Assembly (NCBI RefSeq): GCF_001467615.1 | Contig: NZ_LNYA01000034.1 | Span: 441,004 to 505,003 of the forward strand | Reading direction: 5' to 3' | Source of the DNA: Legionella erythra | Lineage (GTDB): Bacteria; Pseudomonadota; Gammaproteobacteria; Legionellales; Legionellaceae | DNA length: 64,000 nt | In this document: positions 31,041 through 39,872 of the stretch, piece after piece | Position numbering within the stretch: position 1 is the first letter of the stretch | Layout of the letters: each line of letters begins with the position of its first letter | Program-made: the position numbers and the translations under genes | The notes under the pieces: model-generated | What the model was told of the DNA's origin: nothing | Seen by the model: only the letters and a program-made list of their open reading frames with translations | The model's database searches: none

Positions 31041-31211
31041 ATGATGCTGCGTTTTTTTAAACCAAAGCCTGAAACGGCCATGGCCCTGCTCAATTTGGGT
31101 GCGCAAAGTCTGATTCTGGGTTATGTAGCCAGTCGTTCAACCGGCCAGTCTAAAGCACCGGGGCGCGATAACGCCCCTGCTCAAGAAGAGAATCTTTCTC
31201 GACCCCGCTAA
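31041..31211 (+). CDS. small hypothetical protein (56 residues)
   Basis: A short open frame, MMLRFFKPKPETAMALLNLG..., preceded by AAGGTG and a TATAAT box. A basic start (RFFKPKP) is followed by a mildly hydrophobic stretch (AMALLNLGAQSLILGYVAS) and a polar tail ending SRPR. Codon use looks like that of neighbouring genes. Possibly a membrane-associated microprotein. I do not recognise it. It ends about 20 bases before the convergent carrier-like gene. Confidence 0.5.
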   Translation: MMLRFFKPKPETAMALLNLGAQSLILGYVASRSTGQSKAPGRDNAPAQEENLSRPR

Positions 31212-31232
31212 GCCTCATCCGGCATGGGCTTG

Positions 31233-32273
31233 TTATGGCTTTCCGGAGGTGGGGGGCGTCAGCGGTGCATCGACTGTTTCTTCTGCAGCCATGATGGCTT
31301 TGGGTTCTTTCTTCCTGTCCGGTGCGAAAAAGGGACCCTGTTGACTGACAGGGCCTGTATTCTGGCGCGGGAAGAGGTGAGTATTCATGACCTCCGCTAT
31401 GCCATTAATTACACCAAAGGCGACGACGTTATATAAGCCCCCCAATCCGGCACCCCGAACCAATCGTTTGACGCCGCCTTGCTGCCACAAACTGATGAAC
31501 ATGTCCGTTAGAGGCGGTGTTTTCAATGTGCCTTTGTTGATCTGGCGAATTTTTTCCTGATAGACATTGTCTAAAACACTGGCAAATGGCGAAATGGCAA
31601 ATCCAGAAATCAGGGAGGTCGCTGCAGTATGGGCGAATACATGGTCGTTTTTGGGAATAAAAGGATCAATGAATTCGCTGAGTGTCGTTGTAGCCGCGAT
31701 GCAGGCTAAGGTAGTTGTAAAATTGCGTCCTCCCCGCGTTAGCATGCCTTCTTTGGCAAATTTCATCTTTTGACGCAACGAAAGCTCAATCTTGTCGCCC
31801 AGGGCATCAAGTATGCGTTTATTGGCATAATATTGGGTCAGAATCGTGTCAATTCCGCCCACGATGATGGTAGTGGCCAACATCTCGCCGTATTTTTTAA
31901 AGGCTGTGTTCTCATGTTCACCCATCATGTCCCCGACATGCTCATTCACTTTTTCCTTGTTGGCAATCACCATGTTTTTAAGCGCTGCCTGTTTTTGTGT
32001 CGTTAAGTAGCCTGTAAATAATTTCGTAAAAAACTGGTGGTTAGCCATCATGGGTGCATAGCCTTGTGAGCGAAAACGGGTCATTAGCACATCCATGGGG
32101 TGTAGAATGGTGGCGACGGCAACACTGGTGCCAAAAACCCGGATCACCCCTTCGACATACGGATTACGCAACAGTTCCTGTGGCGTGGCTGGCAAGAGTC
32201 TGAACGGGGATTTTTCCTTGGTGCCGCTGTCTTTTTTAATCTGGCTACTCACATCATTTGGATTAGCACTCAT
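31233..32273 (-). CDS. mitochondrial-carrier-like protein, candidate effector (LncP-like)
   Basis: A 346-residue protein from the ATG at 32273, which has an excellent AGAGGG ribosome site. A frame open to 32342 is rejected. It shows features of the eukaryotic mitochondrial carrier family. VAVATILHPMDVLMTRFRSQG resembles the PxDxxxxRxQ signature after the first helix. Later segments (GGIDTILTQ, FAISPFASVLDNVYQEKIRQ) could be degenerate second and third repeats. GGVKRLVRGAGLGGLYNVVAFGVINGI matches the G-x-x-x-LyrG-x-x motif before an even-numbered helix. L. pneumophila secretes one such carrier, LncP, to mitochondria. Bacterial origin of this fold is otherwise very rare. The signatures are degenerate, so the family call is moderate. 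Confidence 0.55.
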   Translation of the reverse strand: MSANPNDVSSQIKKDSGTKEKSPFRLLPATPQELLRNPYVEGVIRVFGTSVAVATILHPMDVLMTRFRSQGYAPMMANHQFFTKLFTGYLTTQKQAALKNMVIANKEKVNEHVGDMMGEHENTAFKKYGEMLATTIIVGGIDTILTQYYANKRILDALGDKIELSLRQKMKFAKEGMLTRGGRNFTTTLACIAATTTLSEFIDPFIPKNDHVFAHTAATSLISGFAISPFASVLDNVYQEKIRQINKGTLKTPPLTDMFISLWQQGGVKRLVRGAGLGGLYNVVAFGVINGIAEVMNTHLFPRQNTGPVSQQGPFFAPDRKKEPKAIMAAEETVDAPLTPPTSGKP

Positions 32274-32506
32274 AATAAGCCCTCTGGTTATGGCAATCCG
32301 TTGGCCTATTGATGTTGATTTTTTATTTCCGATAAACACCATGGTAGTGCTGAAGTCTTAATTTATCCTTAAGCAAAGCATTAAAATTATGTAAATATAG
32401 AGGTGTTTCCTAACAAAAATTGTTAAAAAAGTGCTTTTTTATGGCATTGTCATGCCTGGGGCAGGATGTGATAGAATGGCCTGCTAACATGATATGAGGC
32501 TTTTCA

Positions 32507-32848
32507 ATGAATAAATGGTTTACGGCTATACTGGTGGTGATGTTGTCGTTTGGAGTGGCTGTCAATGATGCTGCGGCTAAACGCTTTGGCGGACGCTTTA
32601 TGGGCATGGGGCGGTCTAAAACATCGTTTTCTTCCCTGTTTACTAAAAAAAGCACGCAGGATTTGAAGAGCAAAGCAATAGTCAATAAACAGCGCGGTTT
32701 TTTACGTGGATTGCTTATTGGCGGTCTATTAGCCAGCCTGTTCATGGGGCATGGTTTACCCATCGCGCTGCTGTCCTGGATGATGATTGCAGGCCTGATT
32801 CTTTTTATGATGAATCTCTATCGCAAACGGCAAATGAATCGTCTCTAA
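32507..32848 (+). CDS. small membrane protein resembling the N-terminus of Tim44-like proteins
   Basis: 113 residues: a signal-like start (WFTAILVVMLSFGVAVNDAAA), a Gly/Arg/Phe/Ser-rich linker (KRFGGRFMGMGRSKTSFSSLF), then GFLRGLLIGGLLASLFMG and a second membrane helix. This order (DAxAKRxGGG-rich linker, then GGLLAGLLLG) is typical of the first third of bacterial Tim44-like domain proteins. The C-terminal Tim44 domain is missing and a basic tail ends the protein. It could be a truncated relative or a separate small family. It sits alone before dnaE. Confidence 0.6.
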   Translation: MNKWFTAILVVMLSFGVAVNDAAAKRFGGRFMGMGRSKTSFSSLFTKKSTQDLKSKAIVNKQRGFLRGLLIGGLLASLFMGHGLPIALLSWMMIAGLILFMMNLYRKRQMNRL

Positions 32849-32863
32849 TGATTAGAGGCGATT
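32837..32863 (+). terminator. hairpin at the end of the small Tim44-N-like gene
   Basis: A 12-bp stem (one G-U pair) AATCGTCTCTAA / TTAGAGGCGATT with a three-base loop includes the stop codon. A weak T stretch follows. Confidence 0.5.
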
Positions 32864-32950
32864 TCGAAGTGACGCCCAAGAGACGAAGACTTGCTCTACC
32901 TGCATGAGTTCGGTAGAGTTCCCTGATTCCGTTTAAAAAGAAAAACAAGC

Positions 32951-35900
32951 ATGCAATCGCGATTCGTTCATCTGCGCGTCCATACTGAATTTTCCATGAT
33001 CGATGGCCTGGTCCGTATCAAACCGTTAATGAAAGCTGTGGTTGAGCGCGGTATGAACGCCGTGGCGGTTACTGATTACTGCAATTTGTTTGCGGCGGTA
33101 AAAGTGTTTACCACGGCCATCAGTCAGGGAGTAAAACCTATCATTGGCAGCGACTTGCCTTGTCATGATCCGGAAAATCCCGAGCAATTATTCTCCCTGG
33201 TTCTCCTTTGTCAGAATGAAACGGGTTACCGCAACCTAACCTGTCTAGTGTCCAAGGCTTATCAGGAGGGGCAGTATCAGGGGCAACCGCGTGTGCAGAT
33301 TAACTGGTTAAACGAGTATGCCGATGGATTGATAGCCCTGTCTGGTGGTCGCGCCGGCGCCATAGGGAAAGCCCTGTTGCTTGGCGATGACGAGACAGCG
33401 GTTTCACTGGCCAGAGACTACGCACAATGGTTTCCCAACCGGTTTTATCTTGAAATCCAGCGAACGGGCCGGCCGGATGAAGCTTTGTACAATGAACGTT
33501 TAGTCAAATTGGCTGAACAATTTAATTTGCCATTGGTTGCCACGAATGATGTCCGTTTTTTAAACCAGGATGATTTTGAAGCCCATGAAGCCCGGGTGTG
33601 TATTCATGATGGGTTTACTTTAGCGGATCCCAGACGCCGTCAGGAATACCATGCGGACCAATACCTGCGTTCAGCAGATGAAATGGCAGCGCTTTTTAAA
33701 GACCTGCCGCAAGCTGTCGAAAACACGGTGCTTATTAGCCAACGCTGCACGGTCAAACTGGAGCTTGGGCATAATTACCTGCCTTCTTTTCCAATTCCAA
33801 CCGGTATGACCATTGAAGATTACCTGTCGCAATTGTCGCGCCAGGGATTGGAAGAGCGTTTATTGCAAATTTTCAGGGATGAACCCCCGGAAGTCGTGTC
33901 CGCCTCGCGCCCGCCTTATGATAAACGCCTTGAAGTGGAATTGGACGTGATTAACCGCATGGGTTTCCCCGGTTATTTTCTCATTGTGGCTGACTTTATT
34001 CAGTGGGCCAAGCAAAACGGGGTACCGGTGGGCCCCGGTCGCGGCTCCGGAGCGGGGTCTCTCGTTGCTTATGCGTTGAAAATTACCGATTTGGATCCCT
34101 TGCTGTATGAGTTGTTGTTTGAGCGTTTTTTAAATCCCGAACGTGTATCCATGCCTGATTTTGATATTGATTTCTGCATGGAAGGCCGTGATCGGGTCAT
34201 TGAATACGTCGCTCAGAAATACGGCCGACAAAGTGTTTCACAGATTATTACGTTTGGAACCATGGCCGCCAAAGCCGTGGTCAGGGATGTGGGCCGGGTA
34301 TTGGGACATCCCTATGGTTTTGTCGATAAAATCGCCAAATTGATTCCGTTTGAAATCGGCATCACCCTGAGTAAAGCACTTGAAGACGAGGAAGAGCTTC
34401 GCCGCCGTTACGAGGATGAGGAAGATGTCAGGGAACTGATTGATTTGGCTTTAAAACTGGAAGGCATTACCCGCAATGCAGGTAAACACGCCGGTGGGGT
34501 GGTTATCGCGCCCTCGCAGCTGACAGATTTTACTGCGATCTATTGTGAACAAGGTTCGAGCCAAATTGTCAGTCAGTTTGATAAGGATGACGTGGAAGCT
34601 GTGGGTTTGGTCAAGTTTGACTTTCTTGGCCTTCGTACCCTGACCATCATTGATTGGGCTCTGGAGACAGTCAATAGCCAATATCAGCGTGAGAGTAAAA
34701 CCCCGGTTGATATTGCCCTAATCCCCACAGATGATGCTAAAACTTTTGATTTACTGAAGGCCTGCCAGACAACCGCCGTATTCCAGCTGGAATCCCGCGG
34801 CATGAAAGAGTTGATTCATCGGCTGCAACCGGATTGTTTTGAAGACATCATCGCGTTGGTGGCGTTATTTCGCCCGGGTCCCTTGCAATCGGGAATGGTG
34901 GATGACTTTATCGATCGTAAGCATGGCCGTGCCAAAGTCGAATACCCGCACCCCGATCTGGAAGCCATCCTGAAACCCACTTATGGGGTCATTCTCTATC
35001 AGGAACAGGTCATGCAGATTGCTCAGGTATTAGCCAATTATACACTGGGCGGCGCCGATCTCCTGCGTCGGGCCATGGGGAAGAAAAAGCCGGAAGAAAT
35101 GGCCAAGCAGCGCGCCATTTTCATTGAGGGTGCAACAGGACGCGGGGTTCCAGAAGACACAGCCGCCCATATTTTTGACTTAATGGAAAAATTTGCCGGC
35201 TACGGGTTTAACAAATCCCACTCGGCAGCCTATGCATTGGTCGCTTATCAAACGGCCTGGCTGAAAGCGCATTATCCCGCCGCGTTTATGGCCGCTGTCA
35301 TGTCTTCAGACATGGACAACACCGACAAGGTGGTTACTTTTATCGATGAATGCGCCGAGATGCATCTTAAGGTATTGCCGCCCTCAATTAACCGATCCAG
35401 TTATCCCTTTACCGTGACCGATGATCAATGCATTCTTTTTGGTCTGGGGGCGATCAAAGGGGTAGGGGAATCGGCCATCACGGTCATCGTCGAAGAACGA
35501 AAGCAGGGTGGTCCTTATACCGGTTTGTTTAATTTCTGCCAACGCCTCGATTTGCGCAAAGTTAACCGGCGGGTGCTCGAAGCCCTGATTAAAAGCGGTG
35601 CACTCGATGATTTTGGGGTGGAACGCGCTGTGCTGTTTGCCTCACTTGAAAAAGCCCTGAAAATCGCAGAAAAGAAACAGCATAATTTAAACAGCGGGCA
35701 AACCGATTTATTTTCGTTGCTGGATAATGATGATGTGGAAGAGGATTACGTCCAGTTCAATCCCTGGCCGGAACTGACCCGGCTTGAAGGGGAAAAGGAA
35801 ACCCTGGGCTTTTATCTGACCGGCCACCCGGTGGATCAATATGCCCGTGAGTTTAAAGGCGTGGTCACGCCCATCGTGCAGTTAAACCCGTCCACCAGTA

Positions 35901-36397
35901 AAAAAGCCTGGATCAGCGGCTTGGTAACCGGTATTCGCCGGATTTTAACCAAACGTGGCAAAAAACTGACAATTCTTGCGTTGGAAGATGCCTTGAAAAA
36001 ACTGGATGTTGTTGTCTTTTCTGAGGTGTATGAGGCATTGCCCAACGATGTGCAAACTGGACAGATTGTGGTGGTTGAGGGAGAAATCAGCCATGATGAC
36101 TACAGCGGCGGGGTGAAAATGACCGCAAGCCAGGTTTTATCGATTGATGAGGCGCGCACCCGCTTTGCACGAAGCCTTATCCTGTCCATTACCCCGAAGG
36201 ATAAGCCGCTTGTTCCCTCCCTGCAATCCCTGCTTAGGGCTCATCAGGGGCATTGCGCTGTTCAGATTCACTACCAAAATGATAAGGCAACAGCGACCTT
36301 AAGTCTGGCCCCGCAGTGGCAGGCAACGCCCCATGATGAGTTGTTGAAATCCTTAAGAGACCTATTAGGTGAAAACAGAGTATGGATGAATTATTGA
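32951..36397 (+). CDS. dnaE: DNA polymerase III subunit alpha
   Basis: Replicative C-family polymerase, 1148 residues (E. coli 1160). The N-terminal PHP domain begins FVHLRVHTEFSMIDGL. The palm holds GPGRGSGAGSLVAYAL and the catalytic PDFDIDFCMEGRDRVIEYV with the two Asp residues, then GGVVIAPSQLTDF and VKFDFLGLRTLTIID (third Asp). Fingers contain the ELIHRLQPDCFEDIIALVALFRPGPL block. The beta-clamp binding region follows near SGQTDLFSLL, and then a C-terminal OB fold (AWISGLVTGIRRILTKRGKKL). It is a single gene with no sign of damage. Confidence 0.98.
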   Translation: MQSRFVHLRVHTEFSMIDGLVRIKPLMKAVVERGMNAVAVTDYCNLFAAVKVFTTAISQGVKPIIGSDLPCHDPENPEQLFSLVLLCQNETGYRNLTCLVSKAYQEGQYQGQPRVQINWLNEYADGLIALSGGRAGAIGKALLLGDDETAVSLARDYAQWFPNRFYLEIQRTGRPDEALYNERLVKLAEQFNLPLVATNDVRFLNQDDFEAHEARVCIHDGFTLADPRRRQEYHADQYLRSADEMAALFKDLPQAVENTVLISQRCTVKLELGHNYLPSFPIPTGMTIEDYLSQLSRQGLEERLLQIFRDEPPEVVSASRPPYDKRLEVELDVINRMGFPGYFLIVADFIQWAKQNGVPVGPGRGSGAGSLVAYALKITDLDPLLYELLFERFLNPERVSMPDFDIDFCMEGRDRVIEYVAQKYGRQSVSQIITFGTMAAKAVVRDVGRVLGHPYGFVDKIAKLIPFEIGITLSKALEDEEELRRRYEDEEDVRELIDLALKLEGITRNAGKHAGGVVIAPSQLTDFTAIYCEQGSSQIVSQFDKDDVEAVGLVKFDFLGLRTLTIIDWALETVNSQYQRESKTPVDIALIPTDDAKTFDLLKACQTTAVFQLESRGMKELIHRLQPDCFEDIIALVALFRPGPLQSGMVDDFIDRKHGRAKVEYPHPDLEAILKPTYGVILYQEQVMQIAQVLANYTLGGADLLRRAMGKKKPEEMAKQRAIFIEGATGRGVPEDTAAHIFDLMEKFAGYGFNKSHSAAYALVAYQTAWLKAHYPAAFMAAVMSSDMDNTDKVVTFIDECAEMHLKVLPPSINRSSYPFTVTDDQCILFGLGAIKGVGESAITVIVEERKQGGPYTGLFNFCQRLDLRKVNRRVLEALIKSGALDDFGVERAVLFASLEKALKIAEKKQHNLNSGQTDLFSLLDNDDVEEDYVQFNPWPELTRLEGEKETLGFYLTGHPVDQYAREFKGVVTPIVQLNPSTSKKAWISGLVTGIRRILTKRGKKLTILALEDALKKLDVVVFSEVYEALPNDVQTGQIVVVEGEISHDDYSGGVKMTASQVLSIDEARTRFARSLILSITPKDKPLVPSLQSLLRAHQGHCAVQIHYQNDKATATLSLAPQWQATPHDELLKSLRDLLGENRVWMNY

Positions 36398-36410
36398 CGT
36401 CTGCTGTGTA

Positions 36411-37220
36411 CTAGTGGTTAAAAAAATTCCCCAACCGTTTGGCGGCTGCGCGCTGTTCAAGCCGGTGTGCAGAAGGGGCACCCCGTTTATTTAGGTTCGC
36501 TGAATAGGATGTCGGCTTGAAAAAACGTTCTGCCTGAATCAATACACTACCCAATTCGTCTTCAAGTTTTAGATGTGGGTAAATTTTTTTATAAAGCGCT
36601 GATGAATAATCCAGACCGTTTAACAGGGCTTGATGGAATTGTGAAATGGGACCCCGTAATGCGGCTATATGATCGAGAACGGGTCCTATCGCCGCATGTT
36701 TGACCAGTTTTTTAAGGGTTTGCTCAAAGGCGTCAACCATCAACAACATTGATTTTTGCAGTTCGCAGGCTTTTTGTAATCCCAGGTAAAATGACTTGTA
36801 ATGGGTTTTTTTAGGCGAGTGGGCATCACGATAATTCTTCTCCTGCTGTTGATAGCGGCTGGCGATACGAAGCAGGGAATGCAGTAACTCGCTGAGTAAA
36901 TAAAGCAGTTGGTTTAAGTCCTCATGCCCTAAAGCCAAGGTCAGGCGTTCGAGATTAATTTTTTCAGAATAGTGGGGGCCTAAACCGAGTAACTGCAATA
37001 AAACGGGCTCAAAGCCCATGAGTCTGGACAGGGCATTTTGCAGGTCGAGACGATATTGTAAGGTTAATTCGAGCAGGCGTCCCCGGTGCTCAAGAGGCTC
37101 CTCAGAGAGTAACGCGATGTCTTCATACGGTAACTGCTGCAGCATGCCAAGCGATGCACGAAGATTATCCTCTGCTCTGACGAGCAGGGCCTCAAGTTCA
37201 ATGGCTGGCTGGTGAGTCAT
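36411..37220 (-). CDS. hypothetical alpha-helical protein
   Basis: 269 residues from the ATG at 37220, which follows AGAAGG; in-frame codons to 37319 look non-coding. The sequence is rich in Leu, Gln, Glu and Lys and predicted almost wholly helical (IELEALLVRAEDNLRASLGMLQQL). It has no signal peptide and no membrane segment. A basic C-terminal tail ends EQRAAAKRLGNFFNH. I do not recognise the family. It is convergent with dnaE with only 13 bases between stops. Its length and soluble helical nature fit many Legionella proteins of unknown role; no effector feature is decisive. Confidence 0.65.
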   Translation of the reverse strand: MTHQPAIELEALLVRAEDNLRASLGMLQQLPYEDIALLSEEPLEHRGRLLELTLQYRLDLQNALSRLMGFEPVLLQLLGLGPHYSEKINLERLTLALGHEDLNQLLYLLSELLHSLLRIASRYQQQEKNYRDAHSPKKTHYKSFYLGLQKACELQKSMLLMVDAFEQTLKKLVKHAAIGPVLDHIAALRGPISQFHQALLNGLDYSSALYKKIYPHLKLEDELGSVLIQAERFFKPTSYSANLNKRGAPSAHRLEQRAAAKRLGNFFNH

Positions 37221-37347
37221 GCGGTTTACCTTCTGTTCTCCATTTAGTTTACCATAAAGCACGGACCTTGACTGCGAGTGGAAATTTTTCTTTTTTTGCG
37301 GGAAAGCATAGGCTAACATGATCCTATCTTGTTAAGGGATTGGGATT

Positions 37348-37941
37348 ATGAGCAATTTTTGCCGAAAAATGATTCTTTTTGCGTTTTTACTGTCGTTTGC
37401 CGGTGCATTGTCGGCCAATGGTAACGATCAATTGTATTATCGCAATTTTTGGCATCCGGATTACCGTGGTGCCCGTCTGGATTACTGCACCATGGATGGC
37501 AGCCAATGCGGCATGGCGGTAGCGAACCGTTATTGCAAAACCATGGGTTATCTTCGCGCCAATCAGGCGATAAAGGCCAATAATCTTGGCGTCACCAAAT
37601 ACATCGACAGTCGCGGCCGTTGTCAGGGATGGCAATGCAACGGCTTTAAGACTATCCGTTGTGTGGGAACCGTCTCGAAAAAGCCACCCAAATTTTACCA
37701 TTACTCCATGAGGCGTTTTGTTTATCCCCGTTACGATAATTTCCGCATTGACTGGTGTTATGATGGTGAAAAAGGCTGTGGCCGCCGCGTCGCGCAATCG
37801 TTTTGCCGACGTATGGGATTTTTACAGACGAAAAAATTTACCATCGAGCGCTGTGTGCCTGCGACAAAGGCGCTCGGCAATCAAAAATTATGCTTTGGCC
37901 CGCAATGCAATGCCTTTCATGAAATAACGTGTTCGCGGTAA
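37348..37941 (+). CDS. exported protein with two tandem cysteine-rich repeats
   Basis: 197 residues with a signal peptide (MILFAFLLSFAGALSA). The mature protein is two copies of a ~75-residue unit. Each unit has a Tyr/Arg-rich lead (FWHPDYRGARLDYC; FVYPRYDNFRIDWC), then CG...A.RYCKTMGYL or CG...A.SFCRRMGFL. Each ends in WQCNGFKTIRC or PQCNAFHEITC. Conserved Cys positions imply disulfides in each unit. Similar Cys-patterned modules occur in plant and plant-associated bacterial proteins (recollection). Function unknown; periplasmic or secreted. A ribosome site AAGGGA precedes the ATG. Confidence 0.72.
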   Translation: MSNFCRKMILFAFLLSFAGALSANGNDQLYYRNFWHPDYRGARLDYCTMDGSQCGMAVANRYCKTMGYLRANQAIKANNLGVTKYIDSRGRCQGWQCNGFKTIRCVGTVSKKPPKFYHYSMRRFVYPRYDNFRIDWCYDGEKGCGRRVAQSFCRRMGFLQTKKFTIERCVPATKALGNQKLCFGPQCNAFHEITCSR

Positions 37942-37992
37942 AGAGGGTGTTTTGTTTAATTTATGACACAATGAAAAATATTCGTCATTTAT

Positions 37993-38022
37993 TTGACAGG
38001 CTGAGGCTTGCTAACCGATACT
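37993..38022 (+). promoter_or_regulatory. candidate sigma70 promoter of fleQ
   Basis: A perfect TTGACA (37993-37998) and GATACT (38017-38022) are separated by 18 bases, 33 bases before the fleQ ATG. The -10 is only a fair match. Confidence 0.45.
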
Positions 38023-38055
38023 CAACTATAACAGCTTAGACTTAAGGATAAGTGT

Positions 38056-39471
38056 ATGAGTGAAAATGAGACTGTCCTGGTCATTGATGATCACCCGGAA
38101 CGCCGCAATAAACTCAGTGTTATTGTTGAGTTTATTGGTAAGAAGGTCGTGGTGGCAGGATATCATGATGCCAAAACCCTGGCATTGGATAATGTATTAG
38201 CTGTTATTATTGCCGCGGGCAATACCGTTAGCACTTGTCTCGCCATTGTTCAGGATCTAACCAAAGCTTGTCCTCATCTTCCTTTGATTCTCATTGATTA
38301 TCCGCAAGAAACCGGGGAGCCCCTGCCAAGAAACATTACTGCGATGCTGCATTTCCCATTCACGTATGCGCAGATGCTTGAAGCCTTGCACAAGTGTCAA
38401 ATTATTCGTGATCGGGCCACTGAGGATTCTTTGTCTAAAAGTACGCATTCACCTTTGTTTCGAAGTCTTGTCGGTAACAGCGAATCAATCCGGCAGGTAC
38501 GAAAACTTATTGAACAGGTTGCTGGCACCGAGGCCAGCGTTCTTGTACTGGGTGAGTCTGGCACGGGGAAAGAAGTGGTTGCGCGAAACATTCATGCTTT
38601 ATCATCCCGGGCTGGGAAGCCATTTATTCCCATTAATTGTGGCGCAATCCCCAGCGAATTACTGGAAAGTGAACTGTTTGGCCATGAAAAAGGGGCCTTT
38701 ACCGGCGCAATCACGTCCAGACAAGGGCGCTTTGAGTTGGCCAATGGCGGTACGTTATTTCTCGATGAAATAGGCGACATGCCCCTGGCCATGCAGGTGA
38801 AATTATTGAGGGTTCTGCAGGAACGCTGCTTTGAGCGGGTTGGCAGCAACCGCAGTATTGATGTCAATGTCAGAATCATCGCAGCTACTCACCGTAACCT
38901 CGATACGGCCATTCATGAAGGGAAATTCCGTGAAGATCTCTATTACCGCCTGAACGTATTCCCCATTGATATGCCGCCCTTACGTGCCCGAAAAGAGGAC
39001 ATTCCATTGTTGCTCAATGAATTGATTTCACGTGTAGAAGGGGAAAATCGTCCTGGTGTGCGTCTTTTACCGGCAGCGCTGGATACGCTAAGCCACTACC
39101 ACTGGCCGGGTAATGTCCGTGAACTCGCCAATCTGGTGGAGCGTCTGACCATTCTGTATCCCAACGGCATCGTGGATCGTGACGACTTGCCGCGTCGTTT
39201 CAGAATGGATGAACAGACCGAACACGGTATCCTTGGAACCGAGCGTGAAACCCTGCTGGGAATAGCGTCGCCTGACCAATCAGGCAACGACGGCATTGAT
39301 TTAAAAGAACATTTGGTGAAAACAGAATTGGCCATTATCAGCCAGGCTCTGGATGAATCCGACTGGGTGGTCGCTCACGCCGCCAGTTATTTGAACATGC
39401 GTCGAACGACCTTGGTAGAAAAAATGCGCAAATACGGGTTAATTCGACCCGAACGGGCTTCGTCATCCTGA
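38056..39471 (+). CDS. fleQ: sigma54-dependent flagellar master regulator FleQ
   Basis: Enhancer-binding protein that activates RpoN-dependent flagellar genes. The 471 residues divide in order. An N-terminal FleQ-type receiver-like domain (1-~125) lacks the usual phospho-acceptor pattern. The AAA+ domain has GESGTGKEVVAR, the sigma54-contact loop ESELFGHEKGAFTGAI, Walker B GGTLFLDEIGD and the Arg-finger region FREDLYYRLNVFPI. A C-terminal Fis-type helix-turn-helix (VVAHAASYLNMRRTTLVEKMRKYGL) follows. A central AAA+ binding c-di-GMP is known for Pseudomonas FleQ; whether it holds here is inference. Monocistronic, with its own promoter and a hairpin after it. Flagellar structural genes are not in the window. 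Confidence 0.92.
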   Translation: MSENETVLVIDDHPERRNKLSVIVEFIGKKVVVAGYHDAKTLALDNVLAVIIAAGNTVSTCLAIVQDLTKACPHLPLILIDYPQETGEPLPRNITAMLHFPFTYAQMLEALHKCQIIRDRATEDSLSKSTHSPLFRSLVGNSESIRQVRKLIEQVAGTEASVLVLGESGTGKEVVARNIHALSSRAGKPFIPINCGAIPSELLESELFGHEKGAFTGAITSRQGRFELANGGTLFLDEIGDMPLAMQVKLLRVLQERCFERVGSNRSIDVNVRIIAATHRNLDTAIHEGKFREDLYYRLNVFPIDMPPLRARKEDIPLLLNELISRVEGENRPGVRLLPAALDTLSHYHWPGNVRELANLVERLTILYPNGIVDRDDLPRRFRMDEQTEHGILGTERETLLGIASPDQSGNDGIDLKEHLVKTELAIISQALDESDWVVAHAASYLNMRRTTLVEKMRKYGLIRPERASSS

Positions 39472-39472
39472 T

Positions 39473-39491
39473 TGCTCCTCAGGGAGGAGCA
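39473..39491 (+). terminator. hairpin after fleQ
   Basis: An 8-bp stem TGCTCCTC / GAGGAGCA with the loop AGG begins two bases after the fleQ stop. It has no U-run and lies between convergent genes. Confidence 0.45.
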
Positions 39492-39507
39492 TGGCTGCAT
39501 CGCTTAG

Positions 39508-39807
39508 TCATTCCCCCTTGGGTGGTTCGACGGAGTCAGCAGCTTGCACCGGTGCCTTAGGCTTTTTGGGCGCAGGGGGTGGTGTGGCTGGTTCGTCCGT
39601 GACGGATTCAGCTGTTTTCGCTTTACCCACCACGATCCCATTGTCGGCGGCCGGTTTGGACTGTTGGTCTTCTGGCTCGCCTTCTTCACGTTTTTTCTTG
39701 TAATCGTCAATAATTTCGCTGACGCTTTGTTTCACATCTTTAAATAATTTGGAAGCAATTGACGTCATTTCTTTAAAATCAGGTAATTTTGATTTGAAAT
39801 CGCTCAT
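39508..39807 (-). CDS. small hypothetical protein with Pro/Ala/Lys-rich tail
   Basis: 99 residues, with an ATG preceded by GGAG. The first half is an amphipathic helix (FKEMTSIASKLFKDVKQSVSEIIDDYKKKREEG). The second half is low-complexity and probably disordered (ATPPPAPKKPKAPVQ). No signal peptide. Not recognised. It lies between fleQ and sohB, in the same direction as sohB. Confidence 0.6.
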   Translation of the reverse strand: MSDFKSKLPDFKEMTSIASKLFKDVKQSVSEIIDDYKKKREEGEPEDQQSKPAADNGIVVGKAKTAESVTDEPATPPPAPKKPKAPVQAADSVEPPKGE

Positions 39808-39872
39808 AATCTGCTCCGTGCATGCCTGTTATTAGTTAATTATATACCCATTTGAAAAGACCGGTTTGTTTC

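Noticed and set aside
38056..39471. NtrC-type two-component response regulator
   Set aside because: The N-terminal domain lacks the usual Asp phospho-acceptor arrangement and matches the FleQ type better; no sensor kinase is adjacent.
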